DNA from: Desulfosporosinus sp.
Lineage (GTDB): Bacteria; Bacillota; Desulfitobacteriia; Desulfitobacteriales; Desulfitobacteriaceae
Direction of reading: 5' to 3'
Assembly (NCBI GenBank): GCA_003513495.1
Contig: DOPM01000057.1
Coordinates: 186,001 to 250,000, forward strand
DNA: 64,000 nt
Under the pieces are notes generated by a model. That model saw nothing but the letters and a program-made list of their open reading frames with translations. It searched no databases and was not told where the DNA came from. Both the position numbers and the translations under genes were made by a program. Positions 26,931-35,483 of the stretch are shown here, piece after piece (the first letter of the stretch is position 1; each line of letters starts with the position of its first letter).

Positions 26931-27012
26931 ATATTTAGTCCTAAACAACCCTTCTCAAAAAGTTGGGTGGTTCTTTATTAATCTTTAAAACTATCGAAAG
27001 GGTCTGTTATAG

Positions 27013-28647
27013 ATGTTTGATACTGTCATCATGGGTGGTCTAATTGTAGATGGAACCGGAAACATACCCTATCGATCCGACATTGGAATTAAAGATGGAA
27101 TGATTGCTGAAATTGGACTGGGGCTATCCAATGAATCTGCTGAAATCTTAGATGCAACGAGCAAAATGATCACTCCAGGATTTATCGATGTCCATAGCCA
27201 TTGTGACTTGGTGCCGTTTATGTCTGGCCCAATCCGTGAAAGCAGGATTAATCAAGGAGTTACAACCGAAATAGTTGGGCAATGTGGTTTGGGTTCAGCT
27301 CCCCATCTCGAGAGGATGGAAGACTGGCGCAGCTATCTTAGCCCTATTTTAGGTCCTGGTCCACTTACCTGGAATTGGCCAGATTTTTCTACGTTCTTAA
27401 ATGAGCTAAGGCAAGCGGACAAGCCAAACAATATCGCTGTTTTAATCGGTCACGGGGCAGTTCGAGCCCAAGTTTTGGGGTTGAATAATATCCAACCTTC
27501 AGCAAAAGAAATCACAGCCATGAGTAGAATCGTCGAAGAAGCAATGTCAAATGGGGCTTTAGGAATATCCTATGGTTTAGCATACTTACCTGGGATATTT
27601 GCGCCCAAACAAGAACTCCTTGCCTTAAGTTCGGTGGTCGCGGCTTATAACGGAATTATGATGATTCATATACGAAGTCATTCCCGCCAAGTTCGTGAAG
27701 GAATGGCCGAAGCACTTGCCGTAGCTAAAGAATCTGGGGTTAAGCTACAGATTTCCCATATGCGCTCCTATGCAAATCGAGATTTTGGCATTACCGCTGA
27801 AGAGTTAATAGACATGGTAGAAGAAGCTAGAAACCATGGTGTCGACGTAACCTTCGATGAACACCCTTATAGGGCTGGGAGTACACTTTTGTCTCAGGTT
27901 CTCCCTCCATGGGCCAAAGAAGGTGGCAGTACGGAAATCATCCGCAGATTAAAAGACCCTCAACTTCGAGCCAAACTAAAAGATGAACTGAGCAATTCTG
28001 GACCAAGTTATCCAGGCTGGGATAACTTTGTGGGCATGGTTGGCTGGTCTAATATAATGATAAGCTCTGTAACGAAGCACCAAAACAAATGGGCAGAAGG
28101 TCAAACCCTAACTCAATTAGTCTCAAAAAACTGCTCCGAACATGTTGAATCTGCAAGCGAAATCATCGATTTGCTTACAGAACTGCTAATTAGTGAGGAT
28201 TGTCGTTGTTCAATGGTAATCCAAAACCTTTTTGCCGAAGAAGATATTATAGCTTTAATCAAGCACCCGTTATGTCAAATTGGTTCGGATGGTATTCCAA
28301 CCGGCAAACCTCATCCCCGTTTATACGGCACATATCCTAAGTTTTTAGGGGAATATGTCCGTGATAAGAAGATATTAACTTGGGCTGAAGGTATTAAGAG
28401 AATTACCGGAGACCCAGCACGAAGATTGAACTTAGCCAACCGAGGATATGTAAGAAAAGGCGATATCGCTGATTTAGTGATTCTTGATTCTAATAAAATC
28501 GCTGCCCCAGAAGATTACAACAATCCTTCAAAGGTTCCTTTAGGAATTGACTACACCTTGGTCAATGGTCAAATCGTGGTGGCCAAGGGTAAAGTTCATA
28601 AAACAAACGCTGGCCAGCTTTATTCTCCATCCCTTCCCCGATCCTAA
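27013..28647 (+). CDS. N-acyl-D-amino-acid deacylase-like amidohydrolase
   Basis: The 544-aa protein of the D-aminoacylase branch of the amidohydrolase superfamily starts FDTVIMGGLIVDGTGN. It has the metal motif TPGFIDVHSHCD, the Cys-containing IVGQCGLGSAP, ISHMRSY (His), DEHPYRAGS and the catalytic Asp in QIGSDGIPTGKPHPR. The C-terminal beta-domain ends KGDIADLVILD. The family removes acyl groups from N-acyl-D-amino acids with one or two Zn ions; the exact substrate is not fixed by sequence. The gene stands alone, with a weak AAAGGGTC ribosome binding site before ATG. Confidence 0.85.
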   Translation: MFDTVIMGGLIVDGTGNIPYRSDIGIKDGMIAEIGLGLSNESAEILDATSKMITPGFIDVHSHCDLVPFMSGPIRESRINQGVTTEIVGQCGLGSAPHLERMEDWRSYLSPILGPGPLTWNWPDFSTFLNELRQADKPNNIAVLIGHGAVRAQVLGLNNIQPSAKEITAMSRIVEEAMSNGALGISYGLAYLPGIFAPKQELLALSSVVAAYNGIMMIHIRSHSRQVREGMAEALAVAKESGVKLQISHMRSYANRDFGITAEELIDMVEEARNHGVDVTFDEHPYRAGSTLLSQVLPPWAKEGGSTEIIRRLKDPQLRAKLKDELSNSGPSYPGWDNFVGMVGWSNIMISSVTKHQNKWAEGQTLTQLVSKNCSEHVESASEIIDLLTELLISEDCRCSMVIQNLFAEEDIIALIKHPLCQIGSDGIPTGKPHPRLYGTYPKFLGEYVRDKKILTWAEGIKRITGDPARRLNLANRGYVRKGDIADLVILDSNKIAAPEDYNNPSKVPLGIDYTLVNGQIVVAKGKVHKTNAGQLYSPSLPRS

Positions 28648-28835
28648 TAATCATCAATTAATAGCCGATAGTGGCACCTAGACTCACAGGTTGAACTTGT
28701 TGAGTTGCAATCGCAACCCACAATTTCCCCATCCTGTCGTGAGTCACCCTCTATTACCTTACGATATATTTTTAACCTTACGATTTTACTAACGATTGAA
28801 CAGGTCTCTTGCCTTTCTTCGACGTTCAGTTCCAA
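28644..28835 (-). CDS. Possible small Cys-rich protein, 63 aa
   Basis: The TTG at 28835 lies 8 nt after GGGAGG, with an in-frame stop just before it, and opens 63 codons. The C-terminus has CDCNSTSSTCESRC (C-x-C-x7-C-x3-C), a possible metal-binding knuckle, and the middle is basic (IVRLKIYRKVI). It overlaps the end of the amidohydrolase gene by 4 nt on the opposite strand. No family is recognised. The good ribosome binding site and clustered cysteines favour a real gene; the TTG start and size argue for caution. Confidence 0.45.
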   Translation of the reverse strand: MELNVEERQETCSIVSKIVRLKIYRKVIEGDSRQDGEIVGCDCNSTSSTCESRCHYRLLIDDY

Positions 28836-28900
28836 CGCTTACGCCTCCCATGAAGTTTCCAATAAATTTGATTTTTCTCTATTATACACTTAATACCTAA

Positions 28901-28935
28901 AAATAACGGGTAAGCATTACTGCTACCCGTTATTT
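28901..28935 (-). terminator. Bidirectional terminator after the coat fusion gene
   Basis: AAATAACGGGTAAGCA pairs with TGCTACCCGTTATTT (one bulged base), with T-tracts on both sides (TTTTTATTTT rightward, TTTTTAGG leftward). It closes the leftward cotS-glycosyltransferase transcript. Confidence 0.85.
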
Positions 28936-28970
28936 TTATTTTAACTTGAGATTCAAATTGTATTAATCAC

Positions 28971-31900
28971 CTAACGATGAATCATACCCCTTGTTACCTT
29001 AATAACCGATTTACTATCAGATTGATCGAACTGACTGTTTGCTCTTTTGGGTACGACTTCATTTTGACCATTCACAAGGGATGAACTACGAACGCTTGTA
29101 GAATTAGAATTACTCTCACCTTTCGGGCGTGAAATCATATCCCGGGTGATCTTTACAACTGATGATACCATCGCTGAGTTTTTATTATTAACTTCCCTAT
29201 CGTCTTTGGCTAAACCTTTAGCTCTACCTTTGACTAGTCCTCTATCCAAATTTTTGGCTAAGGGTTTATCTAAGCTCTTAACTATGCCTTTATCTAGACC
29301 GTTAACTAAGACTTTATCCGAACCTATTAATAGGCTCTTATCCCTGTTAAAGCTGTTTACATTATTTTTCCCTAGCGACTTATCTCTTGCTTTGACGTTT
29401 GATTTACCCTTTGCTTTAGCTTTAGTTTTGTCTTTTGTTAGAGCTTTTTCTTTCTCTTTAGCTTTTCCACTCACTTTCTTAGGAGCCATTTCGTTATCGA
29501 TTATTCCTTTCCATGCTTCCGAGACCTCGTTCGCTACCCGCTCCCAGCTAAACCTTTCTACAGCTAAGTCCCTACCATTTAAGCCCATTCTCTGGCGAAG
29601 TCTGGCATCCTTTACGAGGGTTCGAAACTTTTCGGCAAATTCGATAGGGTCCTCGGGTTGCTCAACAAGTAATCCGTTTTCACCAATTACCACTTCGGGA
29701 TTTCCACCACGTGCCGTAGTAACAAATGGTAAGCCAGCAGCCATAGCTTCGTAATGGACACGAGCAAGGGGTTCTTGCCACTGAGAAGGACACACAAAAA
29801 TATCCCCTGCCCAAAACCACTGATGAATTCGATCAGCGGGTACATAACCAGTACTGATCACCGGAAATGGAGCTCGCTCTGCCAGTGATCTGACATAAGC
29901 AACATAATCTGTAACTCTGTCGACACTGTACCAAGTTCCACCTACAATCACCAAGGCAATACTCGAATCAAAGGCGTAAAGTTCTTTAAGTGCCTGGATC
30001 AACAGATCAGTACCTTTTTTAGGGGTTAACCGGCCTACAAATAAAATAACTTTTTTGTTTTCAAGACTATACTCTTTCCTCAGATTCGCACGAATCTGAG
30101 CAGCTGATTTTGATTCTTCCCAAGGTACAAAGGCTTCAAGGTTTACTCCGGAATAAATCGTTTGCACCTTTTCAGCAGCTTGAGGATATAAATCAACGAT
30201 TGTATTGCCAACATAGTCACTAACCGTGAAAATACGTTCCACTTCATCAATAGCAGCTATTGCATCAGCTTGAAGAATCTTGTTTGTATTAAACATATCA
30301 TTATGCATACTTAAAATCAGTCGCGAATCAGGCGCAACTTCACGAATTAAGGGAATTAGCCGTGGTCGGTTAAAGACATGAATAAGATCAAAAGATTCTT
30401 CTTTAAGGAAATCAATGACTTTCTCTGCATAGATTTCGAAGTTTTTTTCACCATCAACCCTTACATAACGAATATTATCTTGATAACCTTCAATGGGTAA
30501 TGAAGAATCTGTTGTTCCCAGAATTGTTAAGTCATGTTTTTGGGCTAATATTCCAGATATTCCTTGGATATAAGTTTGAATTGCTCCGCCCCGCACTGGT
30601 GGTACTGGCAACTTTTCCGTGCAGATCATGAGAATTTTTACATTCTCGTTCTTTTTCGCACTTGATTTTTTCTGACTCTTCCCTGTTTCAAGAGCTTTTT
30701 TCTTGCTTTTTTTCTTAGTTTTAGTTTCAAGAGAACTCCCTTTGATCATATTTGGATTCCTTAAAGAATTGTCTTTGATTATATTTGGTAATGTGGTTTT
30801 TTCCGACGTTGCCTTGATTTGCATCATCTCAAGAATTTCGGGTTCAAAAATAGGCATTGAGGCATAATTACCCGATTCGTACTTATGGCTATCCCTTTTC
30901 AGCTCGGCCAATACTTCAGCCTTTGATTTTTCTACTAGCTCCAGACGCTGAATGATCGGTTCCACGTATAGATTTAAAAAGTTCAAAGGATCGAACAACA
31001 TCTCATTTATGTGTTTGTAGAACTCATTAGGAAAGGCAAGATCATTTAATAGAATTTCATAGGTCTCGAGATCCAGAGGATTTGCTGAATGATAGGCATC
31101 TATCATTCCCCTTATCCAGGTGATATCCCAGCTTCCCAAGTCGAACATTGTACTCGAAATGAGTTTACGAAGGTCACGAATTGGCAAATCGTAGGACACT
31201 CCATCTAAATCAATAACCCATAGGCCACCCTCACCAAGTTGTCCATTAGACCACCCGAAATCTTGGTGAACAAGTCCCCAGTGCTGTTCCCCCATTGCTG
31301 CCATCTGAGCATAAGATGATTGCTCGAGAAAGCTTAATACATTGTGAGCTTCTTGTTTATATTTGTCTATAACAGAAAGTAGTGTTCGACTGCCTGGGAG
31401 GTCATTATATGCTTGAGCAACGTTTCTGAACCAGTCAATTTTACTGGTAATTTTACGATAATAATCAGGCCAACGATACAATCTGGAAGCTCTTTCGGAA
31501 CCCGGTGGCGGAGTATATCCTCGGGAATGCCTATGAAATTCTCCTAAACCATAACATAAGGCTTGAGCGCCTTCAAGGTCACTCATTGCTGGGGTAAGAG
31601 GTTCAATCCAATCCGTAACAATCCATAACTTCCCACCCTTTTCAACATAGAGAAGGCCGTTTTTAGTTTGTTTTAATTCTGGTACCCTTCCTCCTTGTTT
31701 TACAATATAGTCCTGAGCGCCTACACTAAAAAGACTTCTAGCAGGTTTTCGATGTAATACTTTTAAACTTCGGGGCCCTTTATCCGTTTCAATTTTCCAT
31801 ATAGCTCCCCCTTTATCTGATTTAGCCGTAACTAAAATTTTACTAAGGACCTTCATATCGTAGCAATCAATTACTTGGGTCGCTAATTCATCAATTTCTA

Positions 31901-31976
31901 GGGGGACCCACATATCTAAATCGATTATATCTTGGTGATCTTCATTATCCCATGGTTGAATCGTATATTCTTTCAC
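28971..31976 (-). CDS. CotS-type coat kinase fused to GT4 glycosyltransferase, with Lys-rich repeat tail
   Basis: The protein of 1001 aa has four parts. Residues 1-375 are a CotS/YtaA-type kinase-like domain (LVHQDFGWSNGQ, WVIDLDGVSYDLPIRDLRKLI), as in sporulation coat proteins. A Lys-rich linker lies at about 418-442. Residues 445-830 are a GT-B glycosyltransferase family 4 domain (VPPVRGGAIQTY, LFVGRLTPKKGTD, EPLARVHYEAMAAGLPF). The tail from 835 is low-complexity and basic, with six 8-residue repeats and a repeated V-K-TR-MI-R motif. In Bacillus, cotS and the glycosyltransferase cotSA are neighbouring genes; here they form one chain. GTG at 31976 follows GGAGGG; the frame extends to 32012 without support. 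Ugd is divergent. Confidence 0.88.
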   Translation of the reverse strand: MKEYTIQPWDNEDHQDIIDLDMWVPLEIDELATQVIDCYDMKVLSKILVTAKSDKGGAIWKIETDKGPRSLKVLHRKPARSLFSVGAQDYIVKQGGRVPELKQTKNGLLYVEKGGKLWIVTDWIEPLTPAMSDLEGAQALCYGLGEFHRHSRGYTPPPGSERASRLYRWPDYYRKITSKIDWFRNVAQAYNDLPGSRTLLSVIDKYKQEAHNVLSFLEQSSYAQMAAMGEQHWGLVHQDFGWSNGQLGEGGLWVIDLDGVSYDLPIRDLRKLISSTMFDLGSWDITWIRGMIDAYHSANPLDLETYEILLNDLAFPNEFYKHINEMLFDPLNFLNLYVEPIIQRLELVEKSKAEVLAELKRDSHKYESGNYASMPIFEPEILEMMQIKATSEKTTLPNIIKDNSLRNPNMIKGSSLETKTKKKSKKKALETGKSQKKSSAKKNENVKILMICTEKLPVPPVRGGAIQTYIQGISGILAQKHDLTILGTTDSSLPIEGYQDNIRYVRVDGEKNFEIYAEKVIDFLKEESFDLIHVFNRPRLIPLIREVAPDSRLILSMHNDMFNTNKILQADAIAAIDEVERIFTVSDYVGNTIVDLYPQAAEKVQTIYSGVNLEAFVPWEESKSAAQIRANLRKEYSLENKKVILFVGRLTPKKGTDLLIQALKELYAFDSSIALVIVGGTWYSVDRVTDYVAYVRSLAERAPFPVISTGYVPADRIHQWFWAGDIFVCPSQWQEPLARVHYEAMAAGLPFVTTARGGNPEVVIGENGLLVEQPEDPIEFAEKFRTLVKDARLRQRMGLNGRDLAVERFSWERVANEVSEAWKGIIDNEMAPKKVSGKAKEKEKALTKDKTKAKAKGKSNVKARDKSLGKNNVNSFNRDKSLLIGSDKVLVNGLDKGIVKSLDKPLAKNLDRGLVKGRAKGLAKDDREVNNKNSAMVSSVVKITRDMISRPKGESNSNSTSVRSSSLVNGQNEVVPKRANSQFDQSDSKSVIKVTRGMIHR
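29199..29342 (-). repeat. Six octapeptide repeats in the coat fusion tail
   Basis: Residues 879-926 of the fusion read as six 8-residue units: DKSLLIGS, DKVLVNGL, DKGIVKSL, DKPLAKNL, DRGLVKGR, AKGLAKDD (consensus D-K-x-L-V/A-K-x-L). The 24-nt DNA units have diverged, so the repeat is old or under protein-level selection. Confidence 0.85.
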
Positions 31977-32168
31977 GTCTTTCCCTCCACTATTATTTAA
32001 GGTTAGGCACACAATAATCTATTCAGCTTAGTCTATGAATGGAATCAATAAATGGATAATCTGTCTATTACACTAAAAAATGTACCATAATATGTAATTT
32101 TGTAACCTATAAAATTAATTCTAATACAATATTAAAATTGCATTTTATTTGAATAGGTGGAGCGATTA

Positions 32169-33443
32169 ATGAGAATTTGCATCGTAGGCGCAGGTTATGT
32201 AGGCCTTACAACAGCTGCTGCATTGGCAGATTTCGGACATGAAGTGTTATGTGTTGATATGGAAGAATCAAAAATAAATAGCCTTCGCCAAGGCAAGGTA
32301 CCCATATATGAACCAGGCTTGGATGATTTAATTACTAAAAACGTTAAAAATAATAAGCTATTTTTTTCGTCACTAGTTGAAGAAAGTATTAAAGAATATC
32401 CAGTAATTCTGATTGCTGTTGGCACTCCTTCCAAGGACGATGGCAGCAGCAATCTCATGTTTGTGCACCGGGTTATTGACGTCATTGCTTCTACTACAAA
32501 TGTGTATAAAATCATTATCACTAAAAGTACAGTCCCTCCAGGAACTAATGAGTGGATTCACAAAAGATTGATTGAAAAAGGTATAGATGAAGACTTATTT
32601 GATGTTGTTTCCAATCCAGAGTTTTTACGGGAAGGATTCGCCTTAAGGGATCTTTATCATCCAAATAAAATTGTCTTTGGCACGAAAACTAGTCGGCCAA
32701 TTAAAAACCTTAAAAAACTCTATTATAGGGGAAAGGCGCCCTATATCTTTACAAGTTTGACAGGAGCAGAACTAATTAAATATGCTAGCAATGCCTTTTT
32801 AGCTACAAAAATCTCATTTGCTAATGAAATGGCGCGCATTTGTGATGCTTACGAAGTGGATTATGATGACATTGCTAAAGGAATAGGGACTGATCCTCGA
32901 ATAGGTCGCTACTTCCTAAATTCAGGACTAGGGTTTGGGGGATCATGCCTACCAAAAGATTTAAGTTCTCTTAAGCATTCAGCGGTAAAGAAAAACGTTG
33001 AAACTAAACTTCTTGATGCGGTAAGAGAAGTAAATGACACCCAAATCGATCTATATCTGAATAAACTTACAACTGAGCTTCCGGATTTAACGGGAAAACG
33101 GATTACGATTTGGGGAGTGACCTTTAAACCTGATACAGATGACTTGCGCTCTTCCCCAGCAGTTATGATGATTAAAAAACTTCTAGAGAAAGGTTGTCAA
33201 GTTCACGCTTATGATCCGATGGTACAACTGGAATTAACGGGTGTTTATTCCCACACTAATCAGTATGAATCAGTTAAAAACTCAGACGCACTAATTATTT
33301 CAACTGAATGGCAGCAATTTCTTGAAACTGACTGGGCTGAAGTAAAATCAAGAATGAAGGGAACCATTGTTCTGGATGCTAGAAATTGTCTTGATGGGAA
33401 ACTTGTCAGGAAGTTTGGTTTTCTTTACTTGAGAATTGGGTAA
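32169..33443 (+). CDS. ugd: UDP-glucose 6-dehydrogenase
   Basis: The 424-aa protein has N-terminal NAD-binding CIVGAGYVGLTTAAALA, the substrate-binding SNPEFLREG, ELIKYASNAFLATKISFANE and the catalytic-Cys loop GLGFGGSCLPKDLSSL. The C-terminal Rossmann domain begins RITIWGVTFKPDTDDLRSSP. It oxidises UDP-glucose to UDP-glucuronate for surface polysaccharides. ATG at 32169 is chosen because GGTGGAG precedes it; the GTG at 32157 lies inside that site. It is divergent from the coat glycosyltransferase, so its product may feed spore or cell-surface glycosylation. Confidence 0.94.
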   Translation: MRICIVGAGYVGLTTAAALADFGHEVLCVDMEESKINSLRQGKVPIYEPGLDDLITKNVKNNKLFFSSLVEESIKEYPVILIAVGTPSKDDGSSNLMFVHRVIDVIASTTNVYKIIITKSTVPPGTNEWIHKRLIEKGIDEDLFDVVSNPEFLREGFALRDLYHPNKIVFGTKTSRPIKNLKKLYYRGKAPYIFTSLTGAELIKYASNAFLATKISFANEMARICDAYEVDYDDIAKGIGTDPRIGRYFLNSGLGFGGSCLPKDLSSLKHSAVKKNVETKLLDAVREVNDTQIDLYLNKLTTELPDLTGKRITIWGVTFKPDTDDLRSSPAVMMIKKLLEKGCQVHAYDPMVQLELTGVYSHTNQYESVKNSDALIISTEWQQFLETDWAEVKSRMKGTIVLDARNCLDGKLVRKFGFLYLRIG

Positions 33444-33571
33444 TGGCTTACCGCAATTGGGAAAACGACCGGGTTCAACTTCAACTAGAAGATAGAGAAT
33501 AGCTAGAGAAATAACTTTTTGTGATACTTGTCGTAGAATCCAGATTTTGTGAAATATTTGTTTGTTAACGT

Positions 33572-33641
33572 ACCATTTGCTTAAAGTGCTCATATAATAC
33601 ACAAAAATCTCCAACCTATTCAGCTTTAATTAGGTGGAGAT
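33572..33641 (+). promoter_or_regulatory. Sporulation-type promoter and leader hairpin before the poly-Asp gene
   Basis: AC (33572-33573), 17 nt, then CATATAATA (33591-33599) fits the sigma-K pattern AC-N16/17-CATAnnnTA; a sigma-A -35 box is absent. Downstream, ATCTCCAACCTA pairs with TAGGTGGAGAT (33607-33641, one bulge), followed by GTTGTGTTTTGG, a terminator-like hairpin between promoter and gene. The sigma-K assignment is an inference. Confidence 0.4.
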
Positions 33642-33682
33642 GTTGTGTTTTGGAAAATTTTAGTGAGGAAGGGTGCTCAAAT

Positions 33683-34492
33683 ATGAATAATGAAGAATTA
33701 CTGAAATCGCTTCATGATGCACTAGCAAATGGGGATGAGATTGAGAAAATCAATGTTGTTTATATGAATGGTAAGGTGTTAGAATTTGGGTCTGAAGAGG
33801 CCGAACTAGAAAATGAAGAAGAAGTTGTCGGTTTTGAGGTAATCGAAGAAGACAACGATGTCGACGATGACGAAGCTGAAGTAGAAGACGTTGATGATGA
33901 CGATGATGACGACGATGACGATGACGACGATGATGATGATGATGACGATGATGATGATGATGATGACGACGATGACGATGATGACGACGATGATGACGAT
34001 GATGACGATGATGACGATGATGATGATGACGACGATGATGACGATGAAGTCGATGAAGTCGATGATGATGATGACGACGATGACGATGATGACGACGATG
34101 ATGACGATGATGACGATGATGACGATGATGACGACGATGATGACGATGATGACGATGACGACGACGATGATGATGACGACGATGATGATGATGATGATGA
34201 TGATGACGACGATGACGATGATGACGACGATGACGATGATGACGACGATGATGACGATGATGATGATGACGACGATGATGACGATGAAGTCGATGAAGTC
34301 GATGAAGTCGATAGTGTAGAAGTTGAAGTAGAGGTTGAGGTTGAATCTACTCCTTCCGAGAAAAAACCAGATGATAGCTATTATGGGAAGAACTACAATT
34401 TAGTCGTTGAAGAAGTCAAAGCCGACGGAACAGTTTCTCGTATGCTTAAGTATCCTACAGGGCGCAGGGTTAACGTAATTAATAACTCTTAA
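33683..34492 (+). CDS. Extremely acidic poly-aspartate protein
   Basis: The 269-aa protein has an ordinary N-terminus (MNNEELLKSLHDALANGDEI), an Asp/Glu-rich segment, and then two long almost pure Asp tracts encoded by GAT/GAC codons, separated and ended by EVDEVD. An ordinary C-terminus follows (SYYGKNYNLVVEEVKADGTV). The ATG at 33683 has GAGGAAGGG at 8 nt; the frame also opens at a TTG at 33650. Such chains bind Ca2+ or polycations. The neighbour at 28971 has a strongly basic tail, so a spore-coat or mineral-binding role is possible but only inferred. No family is recognised. Confidence 0.8.
   Translation: MNNEELLKSLHDALANGDEIEKINVVYMNGKVLEFGSEEAELENEEEVVGFEVIEEDNDVDDDEAEVEDVDDDDDDDDDDDDDDDDDDDDDDDDDDDDDDDDDDDDDDDDDDDDDDDDDDDEVDEVDDDDDDDDDDDDDDDDDDDDDDDDDDDDDDDDDDDDDDDDDDDDDDDDDDDDDDDDDDDDDDDDDDDDDDDDDDDEVDEVDEVDSVEVEVEVEVESTPSEKKPDDSYYGKNYNLVVEEVKADGTVSRMLKYPTGRRVNVINNS
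33888..34312 (+). repeat. GAY trinucleotide tract with 240-nt internal duplication
   Basis: The tract is GAT/GAC triplets in mixed order. Bases 34016-34064 recur almost exactly at 34256-34304, including both GAAGTCGATGAAGTCGAT ends, and 33961-33990 recur at 34201-34230, so the block was duplicated with a 240-nt period. Confidence 0.9.
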
Positions 34493-34540
34493 AATGCTTT
34501 GTTAAAATATTTAAAAAGACGAACTATAGGGCTCTTCTAG

Positions 34541-34738
34541 ATGACCATTAGATTCTTAAATCCAATGAACAAATACAAAGAGGATATCTCAAATGATAAT
34601 GAGGCATCCTCTTGTTATTATATGAACGAGCTTCAGGGCAAACCTAGTCCTTTTAATAATGAAGTGTTGTTCAAAATCTTAATAACTATTTCAGATTACC
34701 TAGAATTAAAATCAGGTAACTTCTGGCCAAAAACATAG
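34541..34738 (+). CDS. Doubtful small ORF, 65 aa
   Basis: The ATG at 34541 opens 65 codons (MTIRFLNPMNKYKED, then MNELQGKPSPFNNEVLFKIL). It has only a weak AGGG upstream. The stem-loop at 34579-34612, which looks like the terminator of the poly-Asp gene, lies inside it. No family is recognised. It may be a chance frame. Confidence 0.25.
   Translation: MTIRFLNPMNKYKEDISNDNEASSCYYMNELQGKPSPFNNEVLFKILITISDYLELKSGNFWPKT
34579..34612 (+). terminator. Stem-loop behind the poly-Asp gene
   Basis: AGAGGATATCTCA pairs with TGAGGCATCCTCT (two mismatches) and is followed by TGTTATTAT, about 85 nt after the poly-Asp stop. Confidence 0.5.
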
Positions 34739-34868
34739 CTTTATCTCTGTTTAACACAGATACATTCCCTTGAGAGTGCCTGTCGCAATAAAATAGCGTG
34801 CTGTCGCACGCGCTAAAATCAGTTATCCCGATTCAAAAATTTTATACTTTCCTATACAAAAATAAAAA

Positions 34869-34889
34869 GGGCCACTCAATGAGTGGCCC
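34869..34889 (-). terminator. Intrinsic terminator of the candidate ncRNA
   Basis: GGGCCACTC/GAGTGGCCC is a 9-bp perfect stem with a 3-nt loop; reading leftward it is followed by TTTTTATTTTTG. The strong T-tract is only on the minus strand. Confidence 0.85.
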
Positions 34890-35338
34890 TACTCTAAATA
34901 GATCCCGCAAGTTCCTCCACAATTAATGGATACACGGCTCAAGATTAATCTACTACTAAGCTTTACCAACAATTAACCAGACAATTTGTTAACACATGCA
35001 CCTTACAATAATCAATTATCTAATGAATCTTAACTCGTTAAAATAGTTTGATTCTTGAACTAATATGGGTCTAACATTTATTAACCTCAAGGTAACCAGC
35101 TATTACATGTTATTGGTAACGTAAGGAAACTAATCTGGACAAATCTTCCACTACTTTGTACCTTTTAAATCTCTGCGGTCAATCTGATAACTAATTTTCT
35201 CCGGGAAAAACCTAAGCTTACAAATCACCTTAATTCTTTCCTAGCTTGCTTTAATACCACTTAAACAATTTAACTCAGAGTGACTGACTGACTGATTGGA
35301 GGAACTTGCGGGAAAATTATCTTTTTGGAACACAAAAA

Positions 35339-35354
35339 CCACCCTTCTAGGTGG
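35339..35354 (-). terminator. Possible internal terminator in the ncRNA region
   Basis: CCACC/GGTGG with a 6-nt loop is followed leftward by TTTTTGTG. The short stem would make it leaky, giving a short and a long transcript from one promoter. Confidence 0.4.
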
Positions 35355-35483
35355 CTCAAATTCTCGAAATTCAGCATTAATTCAAACGATTGCAATGCTT
35401 AACTTTCGATGAATTCGAAGACTGCCTAGCACGCGACCAAAGATTTGTTTGAACTGAATTATTTGTTTAACTCTTATGATTTA

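Larger units (their letters stand above)
34862..35477 (-). ncRNA. Candidate structured noncoding RNA, about 615 nt
   Basis: No minus-strand ORF exists between 34740 and 35685. A consensus promoter (35484-35511) points leftward into the region. CCCGCAAGTTCCTCCA (35312-35297 on the minus strand) pairs perfectly with TGGAGGAACTTGCGGG (34919-34904), closing a domain of about 410 nt. An intrinsic terminator lies 15 nt after that stem. Upstream, a long imperfect hairpin (about 35360-35415) and a weak terminator (35339-35354) could release a shorter RNA of about 145 nt. I do not recognise a known family such as 6S, tmRNA, RNase P, OLE or ROOL. Confidence 0.55.

Noticed and set aside
29146..29754. 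202-codon plus-strand frame
   Set aside because: It is the antisense of the Lys-rich tail of the coat fusion gene; its composition reflects the repeat only.
33891..34319. 142-codon Met/Thr frame across the poly-Asp tract
   Set aside because: It is the shifted reading of the GAT/GAC triplets (ATG/ACG/ATGA), with no ribosome binding site of its own.
35281..35297. TGAC microsatellite
   Set aside because: Only three to four units at the base of the candidate ncRNA stem; too short to interpret alone.
34904..35312. The 16-bp inverted repeat as ends of a MITE
   Set aside because: No clear target-site duplication flanks it, and the adjacent consensus promoter and terminator on one strand favour an RNA closing stem. 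A mobile origin is not excluded.
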